In this document: one piece after another, positions 1-8,666 of the stretch
Position numbering within the stretch: position 1 is the stretch's first letter
Layout: every line of letters starts with the position of its first letter
Source: Candidatus Zhuqueibacterota bacterium
Lineage (GTDB): Bacteria > Zhuqueibacterota > Zhuqueibacteria > Thermofontimicrobiales > Thiofontviventaceae
NCBI GenBank assembly: GCA_014729735.1
Contig: WJJN01000601.1
Span: forward strand, 1-12,681
Direction: 5' to 3'
Length of the DNA stretch: 12,681 bases
Notes under the pieces: generated by a model
Told to the model about the DNA's origin: nothing
What the model saw: the letters and a program-made list of their open reading frames with translations, nothing else
Databases searched by the model: none
Position numbers and translations under genes: made by a program

Positions 1-1081
1 CAGTCTGCTGCTCCTGTTCGCCAAAAACATAGAACCTGTTGGCGCCACCGGTTGATGCCGGCTCTTCCCAGCCGCTTTCCGGGACGTCGCGGGTTCCGCC
101 CTGGTCATCATAACTAATGAAGAATTTATAAGGCAATGCCTGTCCCACTACCGCAGTAATAGGCACTGTCAATTCGTACTGCGTCAGCGAAACCAGAGAT
201 TGACGCATGATCGAATTTTCAGGATCAGAATCGCTCCAGCCATTGAATTCCCCTCGAAGTTGCAGCGTATCACCCAGTGTGGGATCGAAAGCGTCGAGCT
301 CCAGCAACGGAGTCACGTCCACGCGAAATAACACATTTGCGGTAATTGCGGTTTCCGGTGGCGGAATGCTGTCCCAGAACGCGAGTTCGAATGTAACGTC
401 TTCAACTGTTGTAAGCGTATCTTCCCGGTTGGCGATTGCATCCTCCCAGTTTAACAGAGTTGTTCCCGTATCCGTGATAACATATTTATAAGCAAGCTCC
501 GGAGGATTTAGATTTACAAATGTGCCATTGTAAATCATGTCCATGTCTTCATCTGTCAATGCCCAATCCGGCAGCGTATTCGGATCGTCGTTCCAGCTTG
601 TGAAGTTACCACGCAGCGAAACGCCGTTCGAATCGGGATCAAAAATTCCCAATCGTTCAGCTCGGGTCATATCGACTTGAAATGTAACTTCGATTTCCCA
701 CACAACAGGATCCAATTCAATGTCTGAGCCGGTCAACTGTAACCGCCGGTTATCACCTGATTCCCAATAAACAGTTGTCGTTCCAAGATCATATACAACA
801 TATTTATATTGAATCGGGGTCGTTGTGCCAACGTCTAATGTCCCTTCATAAACGAGATCGGAATTGTCATCGGCAAGAGTCCAATCCGGCAGGTTTTCCG
901 GGGAATCGTGCCAGTTGGTCATGCTACCGCGAATTGCTGCACCCTGGGTTGCGGGATCAAACAAGCCGACAGATTCCAAATAGGACATATCGACTTTGAA
1001 TGTCACATTGTCAGCAAATGCGGTGGTACCAGCCAACATAATGATGCTTAGCAGGGAAACCAATAACAATTTTTGCTTCAT
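1..1081 (-). CDS. Secreted protein with three tandem carbohydrate-binding-like repeats (partial, C-terminus outside window)
   Basis: The frame is open from the ATG at 1081 to the window edge, giving 360 residues and no stop. AAGGAGAG lies 6 bp upstream of this ATG and a signal peptide follows (hydrophobic residues 5-18, likely cleavage after AFA at 21-23). Three repeats of about 105-120 residues begin near residues 26, 132 and 249. Each opens with a VxFxVDM-like strand (VTFKVDM, VTFQVDM, VLFRVDV). An FDP, an RGxxxxW (RGSMTNW, RGNFTSW, RGEFNGW) and a YKY/YKF strand follow, and repeats 1 and 2 also share LPDW and a Trp followed by NR. This pattern resembles the E-set/CBM20-like starch- or glycogen-binding modules found in secreted FCB proteins. 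Aromatic residues at these positions usually stack on sugars in such modules, but binding here is inference. The catalytic or anchoring part, if any, lies beyond the window. It may be expressed from its own promoter, or as a distal gene of the receptor cluster. Confidence 0.85.
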   Translation of the reverse strand, partial: MKQKLLLVSLLSIIMLAGTTAFADNVTFKVDMSYLESVGLFDPATQGAAIRGSMTNWHDSPENLPDWTLADDNSDLVYEGTLDVGTTTPIQYKYVVYDLGTTTVYWESGDNRRLQLTGSDIELDPVVWEIEVTFQVDMTRAERLGIFDPDSNGVSLRGNFTSWNDDPNTLPDWALTDEDMDMIYNGTFVNLNPPELAYKYVITDTGTTLLNWEDAIANREDTLTTVEDVTFELAFWDSIPPPETAITANVLFRVDVTPLLELDAFDPTLGDTLQLRGEFNGWSDSDPENSIMRQSLVSLTQYELTVPITAVVGQALPYKFFISYDDQGGTRDVPESGWEEPASTGGANRFYVFGEQEQQT

Positions 1082-1110
1082 AAGTAACTCTCCTTAGTTT
1101 TTTATTTATA

Positions 1111-1151
1111 GTTTATTGTGTTTATTATTGATGTCGAAAGATCGAATGCAA
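1111..1151 (-). promoter_or_regulatory. Possible weak sigma-70 promoter for the repeat-protein gene
   Basis: On the minus strand, TTGCAT (1151-1146) is followed after 16 bp by AATAAT (1129-1124), which matches five of six positions of the -10 consensus. A transcript would begin about 35 nt before the start codon at 1081. The 11-mer ACACAATAAAC (1121-1111) lies just downstream of the -10, at nearly the same place as an identical 11-mer after the strong promoter at 10563-10591. The gap to the upstream gene (106 bp) is far longer than the other gaps in the cluster, which makes a promoter here more plausible. The -35 match is weak and the region is AT-rich, so this could be chance. Confidence 0.35.
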
Positions 1152-1187
1152 CATAATCTCCCGTTTCATCAGATCAAATTAAACTTC

Positions 1188-2222
1188 CTAAAAAGTAACG
1201 CCCAGTGAAAAAAGATGAACATTTTGCAAATGTTTGAATTCACTGAATGCATAATCGAATTTAAAATCAGATGCGCCAAACATATGGCTCACTCCAAAAC
1301 CTAATGTGAAGCGACCTTCGTTATTCTCTAAAAACAAATTTTTATAGCCACCGCGCAGGAAAAACAATTCATTCAGGAAACTATACTCGGCTCCCAGACT
1401 CATGCTTTCCGTATTATCATTGGGATGCATAGCATCGACGACAAATGTCAGCCGGTTGAAATCCGATTTGATCATCTCCCAGGAGATTCCGATCCGCATC
1501 AAAAGGGGTAGGTCAAAACTGTCTGTCAGCAATAAAGCATTGATGCTTTCGTTATTTCCTGCGATGGTCGGATCGATATCTTTTTGCACGATGAGGTCTT
1601 CACCGTCCATTTGCATCTTGGGTCCGAAATTGGAAATAGAAACACCCAGCCGGACGCCTTTAAAAGGTGTTTCGTATATCGTTCCCAGATCGATGGCAAA
1701 GCTGGTGGCTTTGGAATTATAAATCCGTTCCACAATGTATTTCATGGTTCCGCCAATAGCGAAACGGTCCGTCAAAGACTTACTATAACTGATACCAATG
1801 GCATAGCTACCGGCATCGAATTTTCCGCTGAATTCGCCGTCCGGATCGTCAACAGTGGTAACCAGCTCTTCCGGCATCGTAAGCATGGTATAACTGACAG
1901 CAGCAGTTCCAAACGAACCGTTTATTCCCAGGGGATATGCTATGGATCCGAAATCAAACGACAGTCCGCCAAACCATTCCGCATGTGAGATATGCACTTC
2001 CGGCTTTCTTATCAGGTTGAGAGCGCCGGGATTCCAAAATGTGGCAGTGGCATCGTTGGCAATCGATACAAATGCCGTTCCCATCGCCGTTGCCCGGGCG
2101 CCGACCGGAATTCCCAAAAATTTGGCAGCAGTCGTCCCCACCTTGCTCACGTTCTGTGCAAACGTAATCTGTGTGAGTGCTACGAATATTACCAATATTA
2201 TGCAATATATTTTCTTTTCCAT
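1188..2222 (-). CDS. PorV/PorQ-like outer-membrane beta-barrel protein
   Basis: This 344-residue protein starts at an ATG preceded by GAGGAG at 5 bp. A signal peptide (residues 1-22, cleavage likely after FA before QN) follows. The N-terminal part of the mature protein has the block typical of PorV/PorQ (UPF0164) proteins: GTTAAKFLGIPVGARATAMG (29-48), then SIANDATATFWNPGAL (53-68). The rest alternates polar and hydrophobic residues as expected of a FadL-type barrel, and it ends in LGVTF with a terminal Phe, the usual outer-membrane insertion signal. PorV proteins in type IX secretion help carry or attach cargo at the cell surface. The gene begins 17 bp after the large secreted protein that carries a sorting-type C-terminal domain, so a partner relationship is likely but inferred. 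Many FCB genomes hold several paralogs of this family outside the core secretion locus, so a general barrel role remains possible. Confidence 0.85.
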   Translation of the reverse strand: MEKKIYCIILVIFVALTQITFAQNVSKVGTTAAKFLGIPVGARATAMGTAFVSIANDATATFWNPGALNLIRKPEVHISHAEWFGGLSFDFGSIAYPLGINGSFGTAAVSYTMLTMPEELVTTVDDPDGEFSGKFDAGSYAIGISYSKSLTDRFAIGGTMKYIVERIYNSKATSFAIDLGTIYETPFKGVRLGVSISNFGPKMQMDGEDLIVQKDIDPTIAGNNESINALLLTDSFDLPLLMRIGISWEMIKSDFNRLTFVVDAMHPNDNTESMSLGAEYSFLNELFFLRGGYKNLFLENNEGRFTLGFGVSHMFGASDFKFDYAFSEFKHLQNVHLFSLGVTF

Positions 2223-2239
2223 GGTAACTCCTCTTTAAC

Positions 2240-5200
2240 CTATTTAATGATAGCCAATCGCCCGATTTTTTCTCCGACTCCCGGTGCATCTACATGATAG
2301 ATATAGATCCCATAAGCGACCGCGAGTTGATCTTTTGTCAATAGATCCCACATAGCAGTGCCATCTTCCGCAATTGAATCATGCTCGATTGTTCTTACTA
2401 ACTCACCGGTGACTGTGAAGATTCGAATAGTGCATTTTTGCGGTAAATGATTGAAATGAATCTCCTGCGGACCACGACCGCTGCGATATGGATTCAGAGG
2501 CTCCCAACGCGCACTGACCACATAAGGATTCGGAACAACCCGGATATCATCGAGATTCGATTTTGCTATTTGTTTATCAATCGAGGATTCCTTGATTGTA
2601 AATTCATATACATCGTCACTTAAAAATGGTTTTTCGGTCGACAGATGCAATACGTCGCCTTCCTGAGGATTACGAAAAGCAGGATTGAACACAGAGGCAA
2701 ACGTGACCAGCCAGGTAACCGTTGGTTCACCATCGATTTCTTCAACAAAAACGATAGCATCCTTCACAAATTTCGTACGGGTGAAAAATGCCGATTCTTC
2801 AGTACTACCTGTCGGATCCGCATCAAAAAATGCAAAATCGATTTCTTTATTTAATGTCCTGTTGAAAATTTGAAAATTAACAGGGGTGGGACTAAACGGA
2901 ATTCCGCCAAAATTCAGTTCGACAGATTGACCGCTGGCAGGTCCGCCAAAAACAATATCATAATCATACGGTACCTTTTCTCCCTTATCAAATCCCTGAA
3001 CAAATACACGAAATTCATATGGATGCAGGCTGTCAGGATTTGTTCCGAGTGTATCACTATTCCAAAACGAATTTCGGTTATCCGGTCGAACCTGTTCCAC
3101 ATTATCGAACGACAAATTGAATCCGTCGATCACAATATCTGTCTGTTCGAAATTTTCCTGTCGATCGATTAATGTATCACCGGCGCTGCCATCCGGATTT
3201 ACGTACGCCAACGTAAAATTTTTCGTGGTTAATGTATCCGAAACAATGCCGCGCGGATCGATTTTCAATGTATCTTCAAAAGTAATGCGGTAGGTTTGTC
3301 CTCCCTTCAAAGTGGAGGGATCGAGAATATTCACATCAACTTCTGCAAATGAGGCTCCGGAAACATGTTCGATTCCCTTTTCCAGATAAGGTTCGATATA
3401 TCCTGCGGCAGGCGGATTTGGCGTCGCAATGGCAACGCTCGGTCCGTAAACAAAATCACCGCTGGATGTCTTAATCAATTGAAACGGGCTTTCCGTGGGG
3501 ATAATTCCCTGATTAACTTCGCCGGCAGCAACAAGACCATAATCGAAGGAGCGCAACAGGTAGAAATATCGCTGACCGTTAACTACGGAAGAATCCACAT
3601 ACGTATGCTGCAGACCGGAATTACTCCCAAGATAAAAATGAGCGCCGTCTTCCGTGGACACCGGATGAATTCCTTCCCATTCATCGATCAGATCGAATTG
3701 CGCTAATGGTTTTTTATAAACAGGTACACCCTGGGCATCGGTTATCTCCCTGGGATCTTCGAATGCTGATTCGGTGCTGCGATATAAACGGTATCCCTCG
3801 AAATCATTGGGATTTTCGCCCAGCCGATTCAGAAAACGATCAAATGAGTTTTCAGCGCTATCATCCCAATAAAGAGTTACCTTGCCGTCTCCCGGAACTG
3901 CTGTCAACCGTGGAGTGAATGGCGCCTGAGCGAATTGATAATCCGATTCATACGCCGTCAGCGCATTCTTGCGGTTTGTTTTGGCATCGGTCGTATCGAT
4001 TCCCATCGCAACAGCCATGGAAATTCGCTCCGTTGCTCCGGACCTCAGCTTGAAAAGCCCTGAACCGATGAATAAATTAAAATCGCTCGCCTGTGGCTGG
4101 GTTGTATAAAATGAACCCGGAGTTAAATAGACGCGATATGAACCGGCGTCATTAGTGACCGTGAAGCCGTCCGAAGGCGAATATTGTGCATTTGTTAAGC
4201 CGATCTGATCGCTTTCGGAAACATCGGTTTTATCGATATTCGGCTCGCCGGGAAAACTTGTGCCCACACCGGATGTCGGTTTGCCGTCATTCTCGCCCTT
4301 ATCGCCACTGCCTGCTGCACCGTCCAGTCCAACATCATCGGTCAAGGCGCTCCAGTCACCATCATTATCAATTCCGTCATCTCTGCTCTCGTCGATCATT
4401 TCATCGATGCCCTCATCGATTCCCTCATCGACTGCACCGTCTTCGTCATTATCTACTCCATCGGCATACGCTTTACCAATATCTTCGGGTCCTAAATCGT
4501 TTAAAACAATGTTTGTGCCGGGAACGGAATATCTTCCCCGGTCATCTGCTGCATCGACCATTTCCTGAGTTACTTGCGGACTGCCGTCTTCTCCGTGATT
4601 GATTCCCATATCCATTAAATAGGAATCATCATTATCGATTCCATCGGCGAAGAAAAGCCCGACATCTTCCTCGCCTTCGTCTATGATTCCGTTTTCATTA
4701 TCATCAATGGCATTTCCCGGAATCTCGCCGGTCAGCATTTCCGCCGTAACCGTGGGACTTCCTGTTTCGCCGTCATTATCATTGTCGATGTAATCCCTGT
4801 AAGCCGAACCTGGTCCGGATCCTGTTACATCATCGAAAGGTGTATTTCGTTTATTTTCATCGATGAGTCCGTTACCATTATCATCGATTCCATTTGCAGG
4901 ATCTTCGCCGACCAGCATCGCTTCTGTCACTTTTGGATTGCCATCTTCTCCGTCGAAATCATTATCCATGGCATCCAGTTCATTGCCCGGTGTTTCCAGA
5001 AATGTAGTGGCAACCACGCCAACCGGATCGTCGCCGAAGAATTCATTTCCGATAAATGGCGGAGAATCTGTCGACCAGGCAATTTCTTCGCGTAGATCGT
5101 AGAACGCAATATCATCATCGGAATCACCGTCACCGCCAACTAGATCGGCTAAAAGCACGCTGGTTCCGAACCGCTCGAGGTCTTTGTCACCATCGTTCAT

Positions 5201-5881
5201 GAAGAAATGCAAGATAAAGGTCACATCCTGAATCAGCACCTGTGACCATTGTAAAACACGGGTATCGATCAACAGTCCCATGCCACGCCTGGACAGATCA
5301 GTTGAATCCGGGAAATAGTCAAATTTATCATAGTGATCATCACCAGCCCGGAAAAACAATTCCTGATCCGCATTGAACTGGTTTTTCCCGAATAATCCGT
5401 TCCATGAACCAGCCCAACCCGGATCCACGGGATCATCCATTTTATCGGGCCAGAAATTAGGCCAGGAATCTTGATCCAGTTGGTTTGCAATATCAGGAGA
5501 ATCTGGATTTAAATATTCAGGGATAGGATTGAAATCCCATGATTCACCTTCAGGGCTTTCTCCTTTACCGAGACCTGCTTCAAATATTCTGAGTTGTGTA
5601 CCATCTGCTGTTGTGGCAACACCGCCGACCATCAGCGAAGTTAATGCCATATAGTCTTTGCCGGAATTTTTAGGCCACTCATAAGGAATCTGATCCGGAT
5701 TACCTCCACCTTCTCGTCCGGTAATCACCCGGTTAAACACACTGGTTCGAACCAGATTCGCTGCGATATCCGTCTTTCGCCTGAATGAAAAATCGACACG
5801 TTCTTCCGAGGGGACATGCTGTGCCGGCAACGACAGAGGTAAGAAAATCGCAATTATTAAAATTCCAATAATTTTTTTCAT
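2240..5881 (-). CDS. Large secreted protein with Asp-rich calcium-site-like repeats, Fn3-like region and FlgD-Ig/type IX-like C-terminal domain
   Basis: The product has 1213 residues. Its start at 5881 has AGAGGA 7 bp upstream and begins a signal peptide (1-20, LPA then QHVP). Residues about 21-290 form a conserved-looking N-terminal region rich in Trp, Asp and Gly with no family I can name. Residues 296-510 are strongly acidic, with repeated units such as NGIDDNGNGLIDE and NAIDDNENGIIDE, plus DNDxDG motifs at 306, 366 and 476. These resemble calcium-binding loops of thrombospondin type 3 or dockerin kind. Residues about 655-785 look like a fibronectin type III domain (RLTAVPGDGKVTLYWDD, then GYRLYRS). 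The C-terminus (1111-1213) has VVPNPY, a central IRIFTVTGELVRTI and the ending GRLAIIK. This matches FlgD-Ig and type A type IX sorting domains. It lies 17 bp after the TonB receptor and 17 bp before the PorV-like gene, so it is probably displayed or released at the cell surface. Substrate and activity are unknown, and no catalytic motif is recognised. Confidence 0.85.
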   Translation of the reverse strand: MKKIIGILIIAIFLPLSLPAQHVPSEERVDFSFRRKTDIAANLVRTSVFNRVITGREGGGNPDQIPYEWPKNSGKDYMALTSLMVGGVATTADGTQLRIFEAGLGKGESPEGESWDFNPIPEYLNPDSPDIANQLDQDSWPNFWPDKMDDPVDPGWAGSWNGLFGKNQFNADQELFFRAGDDHYDKFDYFPDSTDLSRRGMGLLIDTRVLQWSQVLIQDVTFILHFFMNDGDKDLERFGTSVLLADLVGGDGDSDDDIAFYDLREEIAWSTDSPPFIGNEFFGDDPVGVVATTFLETPGNELDAMDNDFDGEDGNPKVTEAMLVGEDPANGIDDNGNGLIDENKRNTPFDDVTGSGPGSAYRDYIDNDNDGETGSPTVTAEMLTGEIPGNAIDDNENGIIDEGEEDVGLFFADGIDNDDSYLMDMGINHGEDGSPQVTQEMVDAADDRGRYSVPGTNIVLNDLGPEDIGKAYADGVDNDEDGAVDEGIDEGIDEMIDESRDDGIDNDGDWSALTDDVGLDGAAGSGDKGENDGKPTSGVGTSFPGEPNIDKTDVSESDQIGLTNAQYSPSDGFTVTNDAGSYRVYLTPGSFYTTQPQASDFNLFIGSGLFKLRSGATERISMAVAMGIDTTDAKTNRKNALTAYESDYQFAQAPFTPRLTAVPGDGKVTLYWDDSAENSFDRFLNRLGENPNDFEGYRLYRSTESAFEDPREITDAQGVPVYKKPLAQFDLIDEWEGIHPVSTEDGAHFYLGSNSGLQHTYVDSSVVNGQRYFYLLRSFDYGLVAAGEVNQGIIPTESPFQLIKTSSGDFVYGPSVAIATPNPPAAGYIEPYLEKGIEHVSGASFAEVDVNILDPSTLKGGQTYRITFEDTLKIDPRGIVSDTLTTKNFTLAYVNPDGSAGDTLIDRQENFEQTDIVIDGFNLSFDNVEQVRPDNRNSFWNSDTLGTNPDSLHPYEFRVFVQGFDKGEKVPYDYDIVFGGPASGQSVELNFGGIPFSPTPVNFQIFNRTLNKEIDFAFFDADPTGSTEESAFFTRTKFVKDAIVFVEEIDGEPTVTWLVTFASVFNPAFRNPQEGDVLHLSTEKPFLSDDVYEFTIKESSIDKQIAKSNLDDIRVVPNPYVVSARWEPLNPYRSGRGPQEIHFNHLPQKCTIRIFTVTGELVRTIEHDSIAEDGTAMWDLLTKDQLAVAYGIYIYHVDAPGVGEKIGRLAIIK
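4370..4965 (-). repeat. Intragenic repeats coding for Asp/Gly/Asn-rich calcium-site-like units
   Basis: This stretch of the 1213-residue gene codes for two near-identical units of 37 residues at protein positions 306-342 and 366-402. Both follow the pattern DNDxDGExGxPxVTxxML, GExPxNxIDDNxNGxIDE. A degenerate third copy is at 416-447 (DNDD, then GEDGSPQVTQEM), and a compressed tail DGVDNDEDGAVDEGIDEGID runs from 474. At the DNA level the repeats are diverged, which argues for old duplication rather than recent slippage. In the family sense, such DxDxDG loops often bind calcium and stiffen extracellular linkers. That is inferred here. Confidence 0.75.
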
Positions 5882-5898
5882 TATCGATTCCTCTTTAT

Positions 5899-8643
5899 TT
5901 AAAAATCAATCTGAATACCAAAATGTATTTCGCGAGGCGCTGAAAATCTGCCGGGTTGCGCCAGATATTCTTCAGCAGTATTGTTTTCCAACGCTCCGGT
6001 TTCCTTAGCCTGTCTAACCTGCCTGTGCGTGCTCGAAATCGTCGCACGTCCGGTATCACCATAAACATCATATTCATTCATGCGATCGAATAAGTTATAG
6101 ACATTAAGCTGAAATGCAACACGCAAACCGGCAAAGCGAATCGCCCTGAAAGCGCGTAAGTCAAATGTGATATCATTGGGCTTACGTCGCGAATTTTGTG
6201 TAAATGCAAGGTTCGCATTTGCGCCCAACCGCACAGCGCGGGTAATTGTCGGTGTATACGGCTTGCCGGAACCATAGCGACCGAGCAGTGAAACTCCCCA
6301 ATCGTCACGACCCATGTGTATTGTGCCGTTCACAGTATGAGTCTGATCCCAATCTGCAGGATAGATTAAACGTGTGGGTTCATCGTTGTCCTGACGTGCG
6401 TTGAACTCTTCGTCCGGCTGCGAATTACTGTTTTCCGCTTTCTGGAAAGTATAATCAAAACTATAATTGAATAACGGAGAAACACGCTGTCTCATGGAAA
6501 ACGTGATGCCGCGAATATTGGCATAATCACGATTGGTATAAATAAAATAGGTGCGTCCCGAAAGGATTTGTCCTCCTGCACCTACGGTTTCGAAAGGAGC
6601 GCTGACACCAACCCAGTCCCGTACATCGCGGTAAAAACCGGTGATATCGATGCCCACTGTTTCACCGAGCTGTTGTTGCAATCCGATTTCATACATCACT
6701 GTTTGCTGCGGTTCAAGATTGGGATTTCCATAAACACCATGCACGCCGGATGTTGCCGGTACTTTAAATCCTGGATTATCAAACAATAAATCAAACGAAG
6801 GTATCTGCAAAAAATGTCCGTAAGAAAAGTGAATCACGCCTTTGTCCGTAATCGGATACGCGATACCAAACCGTGGGCTCACCTGATATTTAGGAGTCGT
6901 GTCCTTCCACCAGATTTCCTCACGCTCTCCCAGCGACAGGTTCCGATATTCGGTGCTCAACGGAGAATAAATATTCGGATCAGAGGGATCGTTTAAAATT
7001 TCGGAGCGGGCGTTAAAATAGTCAAATCGCAAACCGATATTCACAATCACGTCTTGATATTCGATCTTGTCCTGAAGATAGGTTGAGAATTCGATTGGAT
7101 TTTCCGTGTACCTGGAATGATTTTGAGAGCTCAACGGTTCGATTTCCCATTGCAGCGGTTCAATCTGAACGCCGTTTTCATCCCGCGCCGGTACCGGTGT
7201 AATCGATGTCTGCGTTAGTTTATGCTGCTTGAATTCCGCTCCGAATTTGAGCTGATTGTATTTATTTACCTGACTTGTGATATCGAATTTCGAGACCCAG
7301 GTGTAAGTGTTTCTGCGAAACCACTCCAGGATGGTCCCGACATCATTTACATTATAAACAGGTACCGAATTCAGCGAATCCTGCGGTACATAGCGCGGAT
7401 CGGTCGGATCTTCAAAAACATAGTCTTCATAGCCCTTGTAAAACCTGGACACATTAAAAGTGTAAAATGTGGAAGAGCTTAAAGCGTGTGTAATCTGTCC
7501 TGTTAAATTATAGCCTTCGTCGAATTTATCTTTTCTGGCATCCGGCAGGAATTTAAAATCGCGGTAGTTCTCATTACTATCTCGATTATTTTCGCCTTTA
7601 CTTCCGAAGCCGCTGAATCGAACCGTCATTCCGGGGAATAATTGATATGTTAATTTCAACTGACCGGAATATTTTTCTTCCATTGCAAGCGGCACAATCT
7701 CATTATTGCCGGGCGTACCGTCGATATTATATCGACGCTGCCCAAAGATATAACCATCGGTGCTGTAATATCGTCCTGTCGCAAAAAATTTCAGGCTTTT
7801 ATTGGTGAATGGTACCGGACCGGACAGCGTTCCCTGAACATTCTGCGTCGCAATCGGATCGATATCATCGATATGAAAAAATGTTTCCGTGTGATCGCTG
7901 ACGTAATCGCCGGAATAAAGTGTCAGATTTCCGTGAAAATCATTCCCGCCATCTTTTGTCACGATATTAATAATACCTGACATCGCCTGTCCGTATTCCG
8001 CGTTAAATGTTCCACTGATCACCTGCAGTTCCTGTACGGATGCGTTTTCCACTTCCACTGCCAATTGATTGTTGTAAGCATCTGTCACTGAAATGCCATC
8101 CACATAATAGGCAACCTCGCTCGCCCTGCCGCCGCGGATGTGAAATCCGTCGTCGGTGCGCAATACACCAGCCTGCAACTGCAATACCTGATTTACATCC
8201 TGCACCGGAAGCGCCTCGATTTCTTCGGATGATACACTCGTCTGCGACGACGTTAAGTCTTTCTGTACAATGGGTCTCTCAGCCTGAACGACGACTTCGC
8301 GACCCAACTCCAGTACTTCGGTTCCCAGTTGAAAATCAATTTCTGTAGTTAAATCCACGGAAACTTTCACATCAGTTACGGTCTGCTGTCCGAATCCGAT
8401 CATCGAAGCCTTGAGACTATATATTCCCGGCGGAATATTATTGATGATATAGAATCCATTTAGATCTGTGGCAGCACCAAGCATCGTTCCTTCGATAATC
8501 ACATTGGCGCCCGGCAGTGGGTCGCCGGTTTCCAGATCAGTCACGACGCCGGTAATCTTCCCCGTAGTTCCGGGAAACGACTGATTCACGAGTGCCACAA
8601 TCAAAAACAACCCTATGATAATAAATAACAAACGCTTTCTCAT
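5899..8643 (-). CDS. TonB-dependent outer-membrane receptor with N-terminal carboxypeptidase-regulatory-like domain
   Basis: The 914-residue protein begins 6 bp after AGGAGT, with a hydrophobic export signal (5-23). A carboxypeptidase-regulatory-like/peptidase-associated domain covers about 28-105 (GKITGVVTDLETGDPLPGAN, then TDLNGFYIINNIPPGIYSL). A TonB-box-like REVVVQAERP occurs at 115-124. The plug domain covers about 125-240, with IEALPVQDVNQVLQLQAGV, FHIRGGRASEVAYYVDG and YGQAMSGIINIVTKDGG. The remainder is a long beta-barrel ending FGIQIDF with a terminal Phe. This layout matches the CarboxypepD-reg/plug/barrel receptors of the FCB group, which import ligands across the outer membrane using TonB energy. 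No SusD-like lipoprotein is adjacent. The next gene instead codes for the large secreted protein, so the receptor may work with that protein. The ligand cannot be read from the sequence. The gene is probably co-transcribed with the parvulin lipoprotein, which ends 23 bp upstream. Confidence 0.93.
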   Translation of the reverse strand: MRKRLLFIIIGLFLIVALVNQSFPGTTGKITGVVTDLETGDPLPGANVIIEGTMLGAATDLNGFYIINNIPPGIYSLKASMIGFGQQTVTDVKVSVDLTTEIDFQLGTEVLELGREVVVQAERPIVQKDLTSSQTSVSSEEIEALPVQDVNQVLQLQAGVLRTDDGFHIRGGRASEVAYYVDGISVTDAYNNQLAVEVENASVQELQVISGTFNAEYGQAMSGIINIVTKDGGNDFHGNLTLYSGDYVSDHTETFFHIDDIDPIATQNVQGTLSGPVPFTNKSLKFFATGRYYSTDGYIFGQRRYNIDGTPGNNEIVPLAMEEKYSGQLKLTYQLFPGMTVRFSGFGSKGENNRDSNENYRDFKFLPDARKDKFDEGYNLTGQITHALSSSTFYTFNVSRFYKGYEDYVFEDPTDPRYVPQDSLNSVPVYNVNDVGTILEWFRRNTYTWVSKFDITSQVNKYNQLKFGAEFKQHKLTQTSITPVPARDENGVQIEPLQWEIEPLSSQNHSRYTENPIEFSTYLQDKIEYQDVIVNIGLRFDYFNARSEILNDPSDPNIYSPLSTEYRNLSLGEREEIWWKDTTPKYQVSPRFGIAYPITDKGVIHFSYGHFLQIPSFDLLFDNPGFKVPATSGVHGVYGNPNLEPQQTVMYEIGLQQQLGETVGIDITGFYRDVRDWVGVSAPFETVGAGGQILSGRTYFIYTNRDYANIRGITFSMRQRVSPLFNYSFDYTFQKAENSNSQPDEEFNARQDNDEPTRLIYPADWDQTHTVNGTIHMGRDDWGVSLLGRYGSGKPYTPTITRAVRLGANANLAFTQNSRRKPNDITFDLRAFRAIRFAGLRVAFQLNVYNLFDRMNEYDVYGDTGRATISSTHRQVRQAKETGALENNTAEEYLAQPGRFSAPREIHFGIQIDF

Positions 8644-8666
8644 AAGATTACTCCTAAGACATTATA

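Noticed and set aside
207..999. Plus-strand frames of 94 and 74 codons
   Set aside because: They are antisense to the repeat protein, which is open for its whole visible length with conserved repeats.
1402..2297. Several plus- and minus-strand frames over the PorV-like gene
   Set aside because: All overlap a gene with signal peptide, good ribosome site and clear family motifs, and none shows a domain or a start signal of its own.
4186..4602. Plus-strand reading frames of 138 and 102 codons rich in His/Arg or Ser/Pro
   Set aside because: They lie antisense to the Asp-rich repeats of the large secreted protein. Their biased composition is the shadow of GAT/GAC-rich codons, and they have no ribosome site or family resemblance.
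4370..4965. CRISPR-like repetition
   Set aside because: The repeats are in frame, diverged at DNA level, unequal in spacing and code for protein repeats.
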